From Salibaculum halophilum (GTDB lineage: Bacteria > Pseudomonadota > Alphaproteobacteria > Rhodobacterales > Rhodobacteraceae), in the NCBI RefSeq assembly GCF_002094885.1, contig NZ_MSIT01000017.1, forward strand, positions 1-42,739: 42,739 nucleotides of DNA, read 5' to 3'. Every line of letters begins with the position of its first letter. Position 1 is the stretch's first letter. Below are positions 1 through 10,102 of the stretch, one piece after another. The notes beneath the pieces are model-generated. The model was not told the DNA's origin and did no database searches. It saw only the letters and a list, made by a program, of their open reading frames with translations. The translations under genes and the position numbers were made by a program.

Positions 1-441
1 GTGCGCGGCGCGGTGGCGCACATGCGCGCGCGCATCGCCGCGGCCAAGCCGCCCGAGGGGCCGTGGGACGCCAAGATCGGCCCGGGCCGGTTGCAGGACG
101 TGGAACTGGCCGCCCAGACGCTGGCGCTGCTGGCCGGCAGCACCGCCCACGCGACGGCGGACCAGTTGGCCGACGCCGTGTCGGCGGGCGTGATCGCGGC
201 GGACGGCGCCGCCGGCCTGGAAAGCTCCGCCAGCCTGTTCTGGGCGCTGCAGGCCAGCGGCAAGCTGCTGGGCGGCGGCGCGACGGACCCCGGCGATCTG
301 GGCGCGGGCGGCCGCGCCATGATCCTGCGCGAAACCGGGGCGGACAGCGTCGGGGCGCTGGCCGATCGGCTGGACGACGTGGCCGGGGCCGCCGCCGCCA
401 CCATCACCGAGATACTGGGAGAGCGCCATGAGGCCGGTTGA
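1..441 (+). CDS. glnE: Glutamine synthetase adenylyltransferase, C-terminal end (partial)
   Basis: This is the C-terminal end of the bifunctional enzyme that adenylylates and de-adenylylates glutamine synthetase in response to nitrogen status through PII. The gene begins before the window, so the first GTG is not a real start. About 146 residues remain. Residues 21-36 carry the family motif around GPWDAKIGPGRLQDVE, which belongs to the second nucleotidyltransferase/PII-uridylyltransferase-like half, followed by an alanine-rich helical tail. The stop codon lies inside the next gene, which starts 14 bases earlier, so the two are probably co-transcribed. The family call rests on the motif and is fairly secure. 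Nothing can be said about the missing N-terminal domain. Confidence 0.85.
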   Translation: MRGAVAHMRARIAAAKPPEGPWDAKIGPGRLQDVELAAQTLALLAGSTAHATADQLADAVSAGVIAADGAAGLESSASLFWALQASGKLLGGGATDPGDLGAGGRAMILRETGADSVGALADRLDDVAGAAAATITEILGERHEAG

Positions 442-688
442 CGAGAACGACCCCAAGGGCCTGATCTATGAGGCCTACCGCATCGAGGGGATCAGCGCCG
501 AGGAATGCCGGACCATCTTCCTCGACTGGGCGCTGAGCCTGCGCGACGTCGAGGCGGGCGCGGCGATCCCCGTGCTGCTGGCGCGCCACGGCCAAGAGGG
601 CCACCCGATGACCGACGTGTTGCGCGAAGGGCTGGCCAGCCCCGACCGCGCCCGGCGCCGCGGCGGCCGCAAGGCGCGGTTGAATTGA
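428..688 (+). CDS. Small conserved protein of unknown function
   Basis: An 86-residue acidic/basic soluble protein with no signal peptide or membrane segment. The ATG at 428 is preceded by GGGAGAG at a good distance and overlaps the end of glnE by 14 bases, which suggests translational coupling. The first half is acidic and helical (around EGISAEECRTIFLDWAL) and the tail is very basic (RARRRGGRKAR). I do not recognise a named domain. Its place directly behind glnE suggests a nitrogen-related or merely co-expressed role, but that is inference. Codon use matches the neighbouring genes, so it looks like a resident gene rather than a recent arrival. Confidence 0.7.
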   Translation: MRPVDENDPKGLIYEAYRIEGISAEECRTIFLDWALSLRDVEAGAAIPVLLARHGQEGHPMTDVLREGLASPDRARRRGGRKARLN

Positions 689-1030
689 GCCGGGGCAGGG
701 GCGATGAGGCATTTGTCCGTCCAAGGCCTTGAACCGACCCCGGCGCGAGATCGCCTTGGTGATACAACGGACCGGATAAATCTCACCCGAAACATCAGAA
801 TCGAAATCCACCCGATCTGCCCGCTGCAAGCCCGCACCCTCTGGGTGATCCATGAAACACGCCCCTCACAGCTATTAATACCATAATTTACATACGAAAT
901 AACAAGCTCATGACAGCGAAATCAGCGGACGACTTGGGAAATGCGGAATTAAGCTAATTAAAGGCTGGTCCTACATCATCGCCCGGCCTTCATAACGCAA
1001 CATTTTAAGCAACGCGTCAACCAAGTTAGC
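689..1030. other. Gene-free, increasingly AT-rich stretch
   Basis: No credible gene is visible here. From about position 860 the base composition falls well below that of the flanks and continues so into the secreted orphan gene at 1031-1495. Around 950-962 there is TTAAGCTAATTAA, two TTAA boxes five bases apart, so not the seven-base spacing of a CtrA site. I see no tRNA end or clear direct repeat that would mark an insertion. Confidence 0.5.
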
Positions 1031-1495
1031 TCAATTAATGCGCCGGCATTCACCAACCTCAACCCAACTTTTACCACCAGATTCGTAACCGCCAGCAAGC
1101 ATCGAAAAAAGCCCAGTTTCTAACCGAAAGTTAAACCTGGTACCAAATGGCAAAAAGCCGTCACAATTTATCCACTCGCTGGACGGCAAAGACACTTTTA
1201 CACAAAGCCCAACAAAATCATCGCCTAAGCGCTGTATGCTGGCTGGCATAAAGTTGTCGCTTTTTCTTTCAAATATTTCGTAATTTCGTAGCACTCCGGT
1301 TGAAAGATCCGATATGGCTATATCAGCTTCAATTCTGTAGCTGCGATTTGCTGAATAAGTAGTAACGTCATACCCGCGCTCTCTATCGAAACCTACAACT
1401 GCCTTGCTGTCGCAAATCCAAGTCTGAGCAACGGCGTTTACCGCAGTTAATGCTAGCGCTGCAGCGCTAAGTGCAATAATTTTCATTGATTTCAT
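1031..1495 (-). CDS. Secreted protein of unknown function, low GC
   Basis: A 154-residue protein beginning MKSMKIIALSAAALALT, a clear Sec signal peptide that probably ends near AVAQ. The mature part has four cysteines that could form disulfides and no motif I recognise. The ATG at 1495 is chosen because GAGGAG lies nine bases upstream and the signal peptide starts there. The frame stays open upstream to an ATG at 1702, also with a GGAG in front, but the extra 69 residues would bury the signal peptide. The gene is far poorer in GC than its neighbours, which suggests acquisition from elsewhere. Function unknown. Confidence 0.6.
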   Translation of the reverse strand: MKSMKIIALSAAALALTAVNAVAQTWICDSKAVVGFDRERGYDVTTYSANRSYRIEADIAISDLSTGVLRNYEIFERKSDNFMPASIQRLGDDFVGLCVKVSLPSSEWINCDGFLPFGTRFNFRLETGLFSMLAGGYESGGKSWVEVGECRRIN

Positions 1496-1972
1496 CCGCT
1501 CGCGCTCCTCTGTTGCTTCGAAAAACCGCACAGAGCATTGCCGCGCTGTCAACCCGCGCAGAAGCACTGAAAGCGCCTTACACCCGCCGCCCTGCCCTGC
1601 TGCGCACACTGACAGCGGACAAGCACCCGTACACGCCGGCGTTCCCCAAGTGGCCTGCGGCACCACGAAAAGTTCGCCGATCGAGGCCGTACGGTCAAGC
1701 ATTTCCTCTCTCCGGACCTCACGTGGACTGCCGCAGACGTCCGGTTGTAGGTGTTTCAGGCCAAGCGACGGTGTTATACTTTGCCCTTACCGGCGTTCTT
1801 CAGCCAGTCGGACAGACCTGTCGCGCCTGTTTCGTTAAGTTTGTCTGTGGATCGCGGTAACGCGCATAGTGGCGGCGAGGATGGTGCAACCATCGGGCCG
1901 AGTGGTTCGCGACCAGCGCTTCTGAAAACTCTGCTCTCGGCGCAATGCCGACGCTGGAACCCTCACCGACCT
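1496..1972. other. Intergenic region between the orphan gene and eda
   Basis: Several frames stay open here, but none has a convincing start, motif or codon bias. The minus-strand frame that continues the orphan gene back to 1702 could be a remnant of another gene fused in frame. No tRNA, repeat or strong terminator is seen apart from the GCTGCCGC/GCGGCAGC palindrome that forms the end of eda itself. Confidence 0.45.
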
Positions 1973-2620
1973 CTAGCTGCCGCGCGGCAGCGCCGCGGCC
2001 TCAGTGGCCAGCGCCGTGATCCCGGCCCAGTCGCGAGCCTTGACCAACTCGCCGGGGGCAACCCAGCTGCCGCCGACGCAGAGCGTGTTGGCAAGCGACA
2101 GGTAATCGGCTGCATTGGACAGGCTGACGCCGCCGGTGGGGCAGAACCGCACCTGGGGGATCGGCGCGCCGATGGCCTTGAGCGCCTTCGCCCCGCCATT
2201 GGCCTCGGCGGGAAAGAACTTCTGCACGCTGTAGCCGCGTTCGAGCAGGCGCATCGCCTCGGACGCCGTGGCGGTGCCGGGAAGCAGCGGCAGGTCGTTG
2301 GCCTCGCAGGCTTCCAGCAGGCGGTCGGTGGCGCCGGGGGAGACGCCGAAGGTCGCCCCGGCCGCCTTGGCGGCCTCCACGTCGTCCGGGGTCAGCAGGG
2401 TGCCCGCGCCGACGACGCCGCCCTCGACACCCGCCATCTCGCGGATCACGTCTAGCGCGGCGGGCGTGCGCAGCGTCACCTCCAGCGCGGGCAACCCGCC
2501 CGCGATCAGCGCGGCGGCCAAGTCGGCGGCCGGGCCGGCGTCGTCGAGCACCAGCACCGGCACCACGGGGGCCAGCTCGCAGACCTTGGCGGTAAGCTCT
2601 GAGGCGTGGTCGGGCGTCAT
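1973..2620 (-). CDS. eda: KDPG aldolase (2-keto-3-deoxy-6-phosphogluconate aldolase)
   Basis: Cleaves 2-keto-3-deoxy-6-phosphogluconate to pyruvate and glyceraldehyde 3-phosphate, the last step specific to the Entner-Doudoroff pathway. The 215-residue length is typical for this class I aldolase. Visible signatures are ALEVTLRT with the general base Glu47, GAGT at 71-74, FGVSPG at 91-96, the Schiff-base lysine in SVQKFFPAE (Lys134), and the phosphate-binding CPTGGVS near 160-166. AAGGAC precedes the ATG. It lies 21 bases behind edd on the same strand, so the two form an edd-eda operon driven from the operator-bearing region near 4500. The family can also act on 4-hydroxy-2-oxoglutarate. Confidence 0.95.
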   Translation of the reverse strand: MTPDHASELTAKVCELAPVVPVLVLDDAGPAADLAAALIAGGLPALEVTLRTPAALDVIREMAGVEGGVVGAGTLLTPDDVEAAKAAGATFGVSPGATDRLLEACEANDLPLLPGTATASEAMRLLERGYSVQKFFPAEANGGAKALKAIGAPIPQVRFCPTGGVSLSNAADYLSLANTLCVGGSWVAPGELVKARDWAGITALATEAAALPRGS

Positions 2621-2641
2621 GGCGTGTCCTTCACAAGTGGG

Positions 2642-4444
2642 TCAGAGGATGACCGAGGCGCCCTCGGTCGCCAGGCCGCAGGTTTGGCGGAAGGTTTCGA
2701 ACAGCTCGCGCCCGACACCGTTGCCGTTGCCGGTCAGGTCGGCCTCGGCCGGGCTGCGGCCCTCCAGGCTGGTCAGGCAGTCGAGCCGCCCATTGGTGGC
2801 ATCCAGCCGCAGCCTGTCGCCGTCGCGCAGCAGCGCGATCGACCCGCCGCGCGCGGCCTCGGGGGCGACGTGGATGGCCGCGGGCACCTTGCCCGAGGCC
2901 CCGGACATGCGCCCATCGGTCACCAGCGCCACGCGCAGCCCGCGATCCTGCAGGATCGACAGCACCGGGGTCAGCCCGTGCAGTTCCGGCATGCCGTTGG
3001 ACCGCGGCCCCTGGAAGCGGACCACGATGATGGTGTCCTCGGTGATCTCGCCGGCCTTGAAGGCCGCCTTGACCTGGGCCTGGTCGTGAAAGACGCGCAC
3101 CGGGGCCTCGATCACCTGGCGGTCCTCGGCCACCGCCGAAACCTTGATGACCGCGCGGCCCAGATCGCCCTCCAGCTGGACCAGCCCGCCGGTGGGCTGG
3201 AATGGGTCGGAACAGGGGCGCAGGATGCGGTCGTTGCCGGTCTCAGTGGGGCCGTCCGCGTAGGAAATGGCGTCACCGTCAAGCTTGGGTTCGCGCGTGT
3301 AGCGGGCCAGCCCGTCGCCGGCCACGGTCTTGACGTCTTCGTGCAGCAGGCCGGCGTCTAGCAACTGGCCGATCATGTATTGCAGCCCGCCCGCGGCGTG
3401 GAAATGGTTCACGTCCGCCAGCCCGTTGGGATAGACCTTGGCCATCAGCGGTGTCAGCGCCGAGATATCCGCGAAATCCTGCAGGTCCAGCACGATGCCG
3501 GCGGCGCGCGCCATGGCCGGCAGGTGCAGCACCAGGTTGGTGGACCCGCCCGTGGCCATCAGCCCGACCATGCCGTTGACGAAGGCCTTTTCGTCGAGGA
3601 TCTCGCTTACGGGGCGGAAGTCGTTGCCCAGCGCGGTGATCTGCATGGCGCGTTCGGTGGCCGCCGCTGTCAGCGCGTCGCGCATGGGCGTGCCGGGGTT
3701 GACGAAGCTGGCGCCGGGCAGGTGCAGGCCCATGACCTCCATCAGCATCTGGTTGGTGTTGGCGGTGCCGTAGAAGGTGCAGGTGCCCGGGCCGTGATAG
3801 CTTTCCATCTCGGCCTTCATCAGCTCGTCGCGGCCCACTTCGCCGGTGGCGAACTTCTGGCGCACCTTCGATTTCTCGTCGTTGGGCAGGCCGCTGGTCA
3901 TCGGGCCCGCGGGCACGAAGACCCCCGGGATGTAGCCGAAGGTGGCCGCGGCCATGACGAGCCCCGGCACGATCTTGTCGCAGACCCCGAGGTAGAGCGC
4001 CCCGTCGAAGGTGTTGTGCGACAGCCCCACCGCCGCGGCCAGCGCGATCACGTCGCGCGAGAACAGCGACAGTTCCATCCCCGTTTGGCCCTGGGTCACG
4101 CCGTCGCACATTGCCGGCACGCCGCCGGCGACCTGCGCGGTGCCCCCCGCCGCCCGTGCGGCGGCGCGGATCTTGTCGGGGAAATGCTCGAACGGCTGGT
4201 GAGCCGAGAGCATGTCGTTGTAGGCGGTGACGATGCCCAGGTTGGCGCGGCGCTCATCGGTGAGGGACGTCTTGTCATCGCCCATGGCGGCATAAGCATG
4301 GGCCTGGTTGCCGCAGGACAGATGCGCCCGGCGCGGGCCTTCGGCGGCCGCGGCCGCCATGCGATCGAGGTAGTCGCGGCGGGTTGGTTCGCTGCGCGCG
4401 ATGATCCGGTCGGTGACCGCCTGCAGGGACTCGTGAACGCGCAT
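2642..4444 (-). CDS. edd: Phosphogluconate dehydratase
   Basis: Dehydrates 6-phosphogluconate to KDPG, the committed step of the Entner-Doudoroff pathway. It belongs to the IlvD/Edd family of Fe-S dehydratases. The protein is 600 residues from the chosen ATG at 4444, close to the usual 600-608. Signatures include HLSCGN at 41-46, MCDGVTQGQ near 112-120 and GVCDKIVPGLV near 153-163, which hold the cluster and substrate residues, and a C-terminal DGRMSGASGKVPAA region. An in-frame ATG 22 codons upstream is rejected because GAGAGG lies just before 4444 and the family starts here. It is followed by eda. A palindromic operator lies 53-64 bases upstream of the start. Confidence 0.96.
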   Translation of the reverse strand: MRVHESLQAVTDRIIARSEPTRRDYLDRMAAAAAEGPRRAHLSCGNQAHAYAAMGDDKTSLTDERRANLGIVTAYNDMLSAHQPFEHFPDKIRAAARAAGGTAQVAGGVPAMCDGVTQGQTGMELSLFSRDVIALAAAVGLSHNTFDGALYLGVCDKIVPGLVMAAATFGYIPGVFVPAGPMTSGLPNDEKSKVRQKFATGEVGRDELMKAEMESYHGPGTCTFYGTANTNQMLMEVMGLHLPGASFVNPGTPMRDALTAAATERAMQITALGNDFRPVSEILDEKAFVNGMVGLMATGGSTNLVLHLPAMARAAGIVLDLQDFADISALTPLMAKVYPNGLADVNHFHAAGGLQYMIGQLLDAGLLHEDVKTVAGDGLARYTREPKLDGDAISYADGPTETGNDRILRPCSDPFQPTGGLVQLEGDLGRAVIKVSAVAEDRQVIEAPVRVFHDQAQVKAAFKAGEITEDTIIVVRFQGPRSNGMPELHGLTPVLSILQDRGLRVALVTDGRMSGASGKVPAAIHVAPEAARGGSIALLRDGDRLRLDATNGRLDCLTSLEGRSPAEADLTGNGNGVGRELFETFRQTCGLATEGASVIL

Positions 4445-4496
4445 GTGGGACCTCTCGATCAATCGCCATCGTGGCATAACAGAAATAGCACAGCGA

Positions 4497-4508
4497 GTTA
4501 GCGCTAAC
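4497..4508. promoter_or_regulatory. Palindromic operator upstream of edd-eda
   Basis: Perfect 12-bp palindrome GTTAGCGCTAAC with a central CpG, as in LacI-family operators. Read on the minus strand it overlaps a possible -35 box (TTGTTA) with TATTTC 17 bases further on, a position suited to repression. The identical palindrome occurs before zwf at 24627-24638. The regulator is not in the window, so its family is inferred from site shape alone. Confidence 0.7.
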
Positions 4509-4648
4509 AAGCATCACCCGCGCCGGAGGGGTGCAAAGATGCCCGTGAATTGTCCGGCCCGTTTCCAATTGCCGACACAATTCCCCGTCAAGAGCTAACC
4601 AAGAAACCATCACCTAGTCCGGCACGAGGCAGCCCGGAAGGAGCAGAT

Positions 4649-5272
4649 ATGAAACGGATCAAACTCGCAATCGCCCTGGGGCTCGGCATGGTGGTCTCCG
4701 CCTGTTCCAGCTTCGAGGGTCCCACCCGCAACGCCCCGATGCAGGCCCCCACGCTCGGGGCGGCGGCGCCGCAGGCCCAGCCGCGCGACTACCGGCTGGA
4801 GGCCGTGCGCTTTGCGGCGCCGGCCGATCTGACCGTGTCGGAGGCCAATTCCTTCTACCCGCTGGCCGACATCGTCTGGCGCGGCGACCCGCTGGGGGAC
4901 CGCAAGGCCCAGATTGGTGAAATCTTCGAGACGGCCATCACCCGCGGCGCCGACGGTCTGGAGGGCGAAACGCCCGTTGTCGCGGATATCGAGCTGGCGC
5001 GGTTCCATTCGCTGACCGAGCGCACGCGCTATACTTTTGGCGGGACCCATTCGATCAAATTTGACCTGACAATCCGTGACGCCGAAACCGGCGCGGTCCT
5101 CGAACCCACCCGCCGCGTCGATGCCGATCTGCCCGCCCTGGGCGGCCAGGCGGCGGTCATGGCCGAACAGCGCGGCGAGACACAGAAGGCGCGCATCCTG
5201 GCGCATCTGTCGGCGCTCTTTCGCGAAAAGCTGACCGGCGGGCCGGGGGCAGGCACCACGCCAGCCAGCTGA
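4649..5272 (+). CDS. Lipoprotein of unknown function, Rhodobacteraceae type
   Basis: A 207-residue lipoprotein with signal peptide MKRIKLAIALGLGMVVSAC and lipobox VSAC, so Cys19 should be lipidated. The mature part is an alpha/beta domain with no catalytic motif that I can see. I believe this is a conserved Rhodobacteraceae family (a DUF6778-like protein), but that name is from memory of the group and not proven here. The ATG at 4649 follows GGAAGGAG at a good distance. The frame is open for 33 codons upstream without a better start. It is divergent from edd and followed by a hairpin at 5301-5328, so it is probably a single-gene transcript. Confidence 0.75.
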   Translation: MKRIKLAIALGLGMVVSACSSFEGPTRNAPMQAPTLGAAAPQAQPRDYRLEAVRFAAPADLTVSEANSFYPLADIVWRGDPLGDRKAQIGEIFETAITRGADGLEGETPVVADIELARFHSLTERTRYTFGGTHSIKFDLTIRDAETGAVLEPTRRVDADLPALGGQAAVMAEQRGETQKARILAHLSALFREKLTGGPGAGTTPAS

Positions 5273-5300
5273 CCCCTTTCCGCGCTGCTGAGAACTCGGT

Positions 5301-5328
5301 AGGAGGGCCGCCATGGTGCAGCCCTCCT
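5301..5328 (+). terminator. Hairpin after the lipoprotein gene
   Basis: AGGAGGGC and GCCCTCCT form a perfect 8-bp stem with a 12-base loop, 28 bases after the stop codon. Only two T residues follow, so it is a weak intrinsic terminator at best. The stem contains a Shine-Dalgarno look-alike and the loop an ATG. Confidence 0.45.
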
Positions 5329-5494
5329 TGCAGCGTGTCCGGCATCTTGCCAAGGCCAGACCCCGGGCGCTCCGGCGCGGTGTCCCCCCGGGTAATGACG
5401 ATGACCTGATCAGCACCGGCGTTGCCGGGCCGCATCACCCGCAGCTGTCGCAACCGCCCGCAATCCGCTATCTCACGGCGCCGGGAATCGCGCC

Positions 5495-6037
5495 GTGAAG
5501 GTCCTTATCGACGCCTGCGTCCTCTATCCCACGGTGATGCGCCAGATGGTGCTGGGCGTGGCCGAGGCGGGCGCCTTCACGCCGCTGTGGTCCGCGCGCA
5601 TCGCCGAGGAATGGGCCCGCGCCGCACGCAAGATCGGCCCCGGGGGCGAGACCCTCGCCCGCGGCGAGATCGCCGCGGCGAGCTCGCGTTTCCCCGAGGC
5701 GGTGGTGCCGGTGCCGCAGGGGGCCGAGCGGCGCTTCTGGTTGCCCGATCCGGCGGACATCCACGTGCTGGCGGCCGCCGTCGTCGCCTCGGCCGACGCG
5801 ATCATGACGCTGAACGCCAGGGATTTTCCGCGCAACGTGCTAGCCGAAGAGGGCCTGTCGCGGGTTGACCCGGACAGTTTCCTTTTGGGGGTCTGGCAGG
5901 CGCAGCCGGCGCTGGTCGCGCAGGTCGGGGGCGACGTTCTGGCCGAAGCGCGGCGGCTGTCGGGCGAGGACTGGCAGATGCGCGCGCTGCTGCGCAAGGC
6001 GCGCCTGCCACGGCTGGGCAAGGCGCTGGCCGGCTAG
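5495..6037 (+). CDS. PIN-domain protein, RSP_2648 type
   Basis: A 180-residue protein with a PIN-domain nuclease fold. The acidic residues expected for metal-dependent RNA cleavage are visible: Asp6 in VLIDACV, Glu38/Glu39 in the IAEEW helix, Asp88 in DPADIHVLAAA and Asp110 in LNARDF. It resembles the Rhodobacteraceae family known as RSP_2648-like. PIN proteins are often VapC-type toxins, but no recognisable antitoxin lies next to it. The GTG at 5495 is the only start that keeps the first Asp. The gene converges on the M48 protease gene, whose stop is six bases away. Its biological role, toxin or RNA-processing enzyme, cannot be decided from sequence. Confidence 0.8.
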   Translation: MKVLIDACVLYPTVMRQMVLGVAEAGAFTPLWSARIAEEWARAARKIGPGGETLARGEIAAASSRFPEAVVPVPQGAERRFWLPDPADIHVLAAAVVASADAIMTLNARDFPRNVLAEEGLSRVDPDSFLLGVWQAQPALVAQVGGDVLAEARRLSGEDWQMRALLRKARLPRLGKALAG

Positions 6038-6042
6038 CGGTG

Positions 6043-6726
6043 TCAGCCGCGCCACTTTGCTTCGTTGGCCTCGATCGCCGCGATGCGCTGCGGGGTCTTG
6101 GGATGGCTCATCAGCCAGGCCGGCATGTTGGCCCCGCCGGCGCCGGTCATGCCGTCCAGCTTCTCGAACAGCGATTTCTGCGGGTCTGTCCCTATCCCTG
6201 CCTTTATCAGCAGGGCCGAGGCATAGCTGTCGGCCTCGTATTCGTCGGACCGGCTCAGCCGCGCCATCAGGAGCGACATGGCCGAATTCGCGATGATCGG
6301 CCCTATCCCGGGCAGAAAGCGCGACAGGATCATGGCCAGCGCCGTGCGCAGCGCGTTCTGGCCGGAAAAGTCGATCATCCGCCGCCGCGCGTGCCCCAGG
6401 GCGACGTGCCCCAGTTCATGCGCGATGACGCTGGCCATTTCGCCCGCCGTGACCTCGCCCGCGCGGTACTTGTTGTAAAATCCGCGGGTGATGAAGATGC
6501 GCCCGTCCGGCGCGGCCAGCCCGTTGACGGCCTCGACCTCGTAGATGTGCACCTTGATGCGCGGCACATCGACGACGCGGGCGAGGTCATCGGTCAGCCC
6601 CTTCAGGCGCGGGTCCACCAGTTCGGTCGAGCGCGCGTCCAGTTCGCGCGTGGTCCGCCAGACGGAAAACCGGTAAAGCAGTACCCCGTAGAGCAGGGCG
6701 AGCAGGATCGGGGCGAAGCGCAGCAT
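6043..6726 (-). CDS. M48-family membrane-anchored zinc metalloprotease
   Basis: A 227-residue protease with an N-terminal hydrophobic segment (about residues 3-19) that anchors it in the membrane or acts as an uncleaved signal. The zinc site HELGH is at 103-107 and the third ligand is probably Glu162 in the SDEYEAD motif. The C-terminal SHPKTPQRI segment is typical of Oma1/BepA/LoiP-like M48 members. The likely role is quality control in the periplasm or at the membrane, inferred from the family. It is shorter than BepA and has no TPR domain. It is the only gene of its transcript that can be seen, with 222 bases upstream before the cupin gene. Confidence 0.88.
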   Translation of the reverse strand: MLRFAPILLALLYGVLLYRFSVWRTTRELDARSTELVDPRLKGLTDDLARVVDVPRIKVHIYEVEAVNGLAAPDGRIFITRGFYNKYRAGEVTAGEMASVIAHELGHVALGHARRRMIDFSGQNALRTALAMILSRFLPGIGPIIANSAMSLLMARLSRSDEYEADSYASALLIKAGIGTDPQKSLFEKLDGMTGAGGANMPAWLMSHPKTPQRIAAIEANEAKWRG

Positions 6727-6922
6727 GCGCTTGAGATAGGCGCGCGGGGCAGGGGCGGCAAGCGCGCAGGGCGCGCGGCGCGCCCGATTTGGCAGATCGC
6801 CTGCAGACCGAGACCGGATGCGGACCGCGCCGCCGTGCCACGCCGGGAACGGTGACAGACCCGGTCACAGGGCCGGCGACAGTCTGCACCGCCGGATCCG
6901 GACCATTTTCGGGGGCTTTGCT

Positions 6923-6949
6923 GTGGCCCGGCCCCGGCGGCCGGACCAC
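6923..6949 (-). terminator. Hairpin at the end of the cupin gene
   Basis: GTGG-CCCGGCC and GGCCGGA-CCAC form an 11-position stem with one mismatch and a 5-base loop, ending on the first base of the stop triplet of the cupin gene. There is no T tract. It could end the minus-strand transcript, but this is uncertain. Confidence 0.35.
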
Positions 6950-7380
6950 TAGGCGATGTCGAACTCGGGCGGGGCCAGCTCGAAGCCCTCGAACCGGAAG
7001 CCCGGGCTGACGGTACAGCTGACCAGCGTCCAGGCGCCGGTGCTGTGCGCGGCCTGCCACCAGTGCGGCGGCACGATCAGTTGTGGCGCCTCACCCCCGG
7101 CCAGGTCGGGGCCGAGGGGATGGTCGGCCCGCGGGCCTGCATCGCTTTGGGCCATGGAGAGGACAAGGGGCGCCCCGGCGTGGAAGTGCCAGATCTCGGT
7201 CGCGTCCACCCGGTGCCAGTGGCTGCGCTCGCCAGCCTGCAACAGGAAGTGAATGCAGGTGCCCGTGGGCCGGTCGGGCTGGCCCGCGACGCGATCCGCG
7301 GCGACCCAGGTTTCGCGGTAGTGTCCACCTTCGGGGTGCGGGGCGAGGTCGAGGCGGGCGATGATCTCGTCTGCTGTCAT
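6949..7380 (-). CDS. Cupin-fold protein, DUF985 type
   Basis: A 143-residue single-domain cupin. Family markers are HPEGGHYRETW at 15-25, the histidine cluster SHWHRVDATEIWHFH at 53-67 and the tryptophan-rich VPPHWWQAA. It matches the DUF985/YML079-like cupins, whose crystal structures show a sugar- or nucleotide-binding pocket but whose reaction is unknown. The ATG at 7380 is chosen because the family starts with M-(T/S)-A-(D/E)-(E/I)-I. The frame continues upstream with low-quality sequence. It is divergent from the small lipoprotein gene, with 187 bases between them. Confidence 0.85.
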   Translation of the reverse strand: MTADEIIARLDLAPHPEGGHYRETWVAADRVAGQPDRPTGTCIHFLLQAGERSHWHRVDATEIWHFHAGAPLVLSMAQSDAGPRADHPLGPDLAGGEAPQLIVPPHWWQAAHSTGAWTLVSCTVSPGFRFEGFELAPPEFDIA

Positions 7381-7567
7381 TCGATGGCTCCGATTTGGTG
7401 CTGTTCCGCCGGAAGGTGGCATAAAATCGCCGAAACCACAGCCAGTACCAGCGAAATTCTGCTGCTGATGGAGCGCTGGACCGCTACCTGTCGCCGCATC
7501 CGCGGGTCCGCTGAAACGGTCAGGGCGATGCGCCGGATTTCGGCGTGCCACCTGCAAGGAGACTGAC

Positions 7568-7837
7568 ATGAAATCATTGATCCTCGCCCTGTTCGGGCTG
7601 TCCGTGCTGACGGCCTGCCAAAACATGACCGACCAGCAACGCACGGTTGTCGGCCTCACGGGAGGGGCCGCGGCCGGGCTTGTGGCGGCTGATGTGCTGC
7701 AGGCCGATGATGACTGGCGCATGATTGCCGCCCTCGGCGGGGCGGCCGCGGGCACCGTGGTTGCCCAGAACCAGAACGGCCAGACCTGCGCCTACGCGCG
7801 CGGTGACGGCACGTACTACAAGGCACCCTGTCCGTAG
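7568..7837 (+). CDS. Small glycine-rich lipoprotein
   Basis: An 89-residue lipoprotein with signal MKSLILALFGLSVLTAC and lipobox LTAC, Cys17 being lipidated. It is followed by a glycine/alanine-zipper-like region (GLTGGAAAGLVAADV, then AALGGAAAGTVVA) that often inserts into or packs against membranes, and a short tail with two cysteines. AAGGAG precedes the ATG. It belongs to the broad class of small 17-kDa-antigen/glycine-zipper lipoproteins of alphaproteobacteria. No enzymatic role is suggested. It converges on eno with a strong hairpin in between. Confidence 0.78.
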   Translation: MKSLILALFGLSVLTACQNMTDQQRTVVGLTGGAAAGLVAADVLQADDDWRMIAALGGAAAGTVVAQNQNGQTCAYARGDGTYYKAPCP

Positions 7838-7853
7838 GACGGCAGACCGCCCG

Positions 7854-7876
7854 CGGTGCCCCGCCAAGGGGCACCG
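7854..7876. terminator. Hairpin between the lipoprotein gene and eno
   Basis: CGGTGCCCC and GGGGCACCG form a perfect 9-bp stem with a 5-base loop. It sits between two converging genes and could serve both strands, although neither side has a long T tract. Confidence 0.5.
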
Positions 7877-7887
7877 ATGCGCCTGAG

Positions 7888-10101
<2,214 letters not shown>

Positions 10102-10102
<1 letters not shown>

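Noticed and set aside
950-962. TTAA pair in the AT-rich patch as a CtrA site
   Set aside because: The spacing is five bases, not seven, and AT-rich DNA makes such pairs likely by chance.
1496-1702. N-terminal extension of the secreted orphan from an ATG at 1702
   Set aside because: A GGAG is present, but the extension would place a clear signal peptide in the middle of the protein.
5313-5498. 61-codon frame with a strong Shine-Dalgarno that overlaps the PIN gene (possible antitoxin)
   Set aside because: Its Shine-Dalgarno and ATG are the arm and loop of the terminator hairpin at 5301-5328, its third-position GC is lower than in real genes here, and the product resembles no antitoxin.
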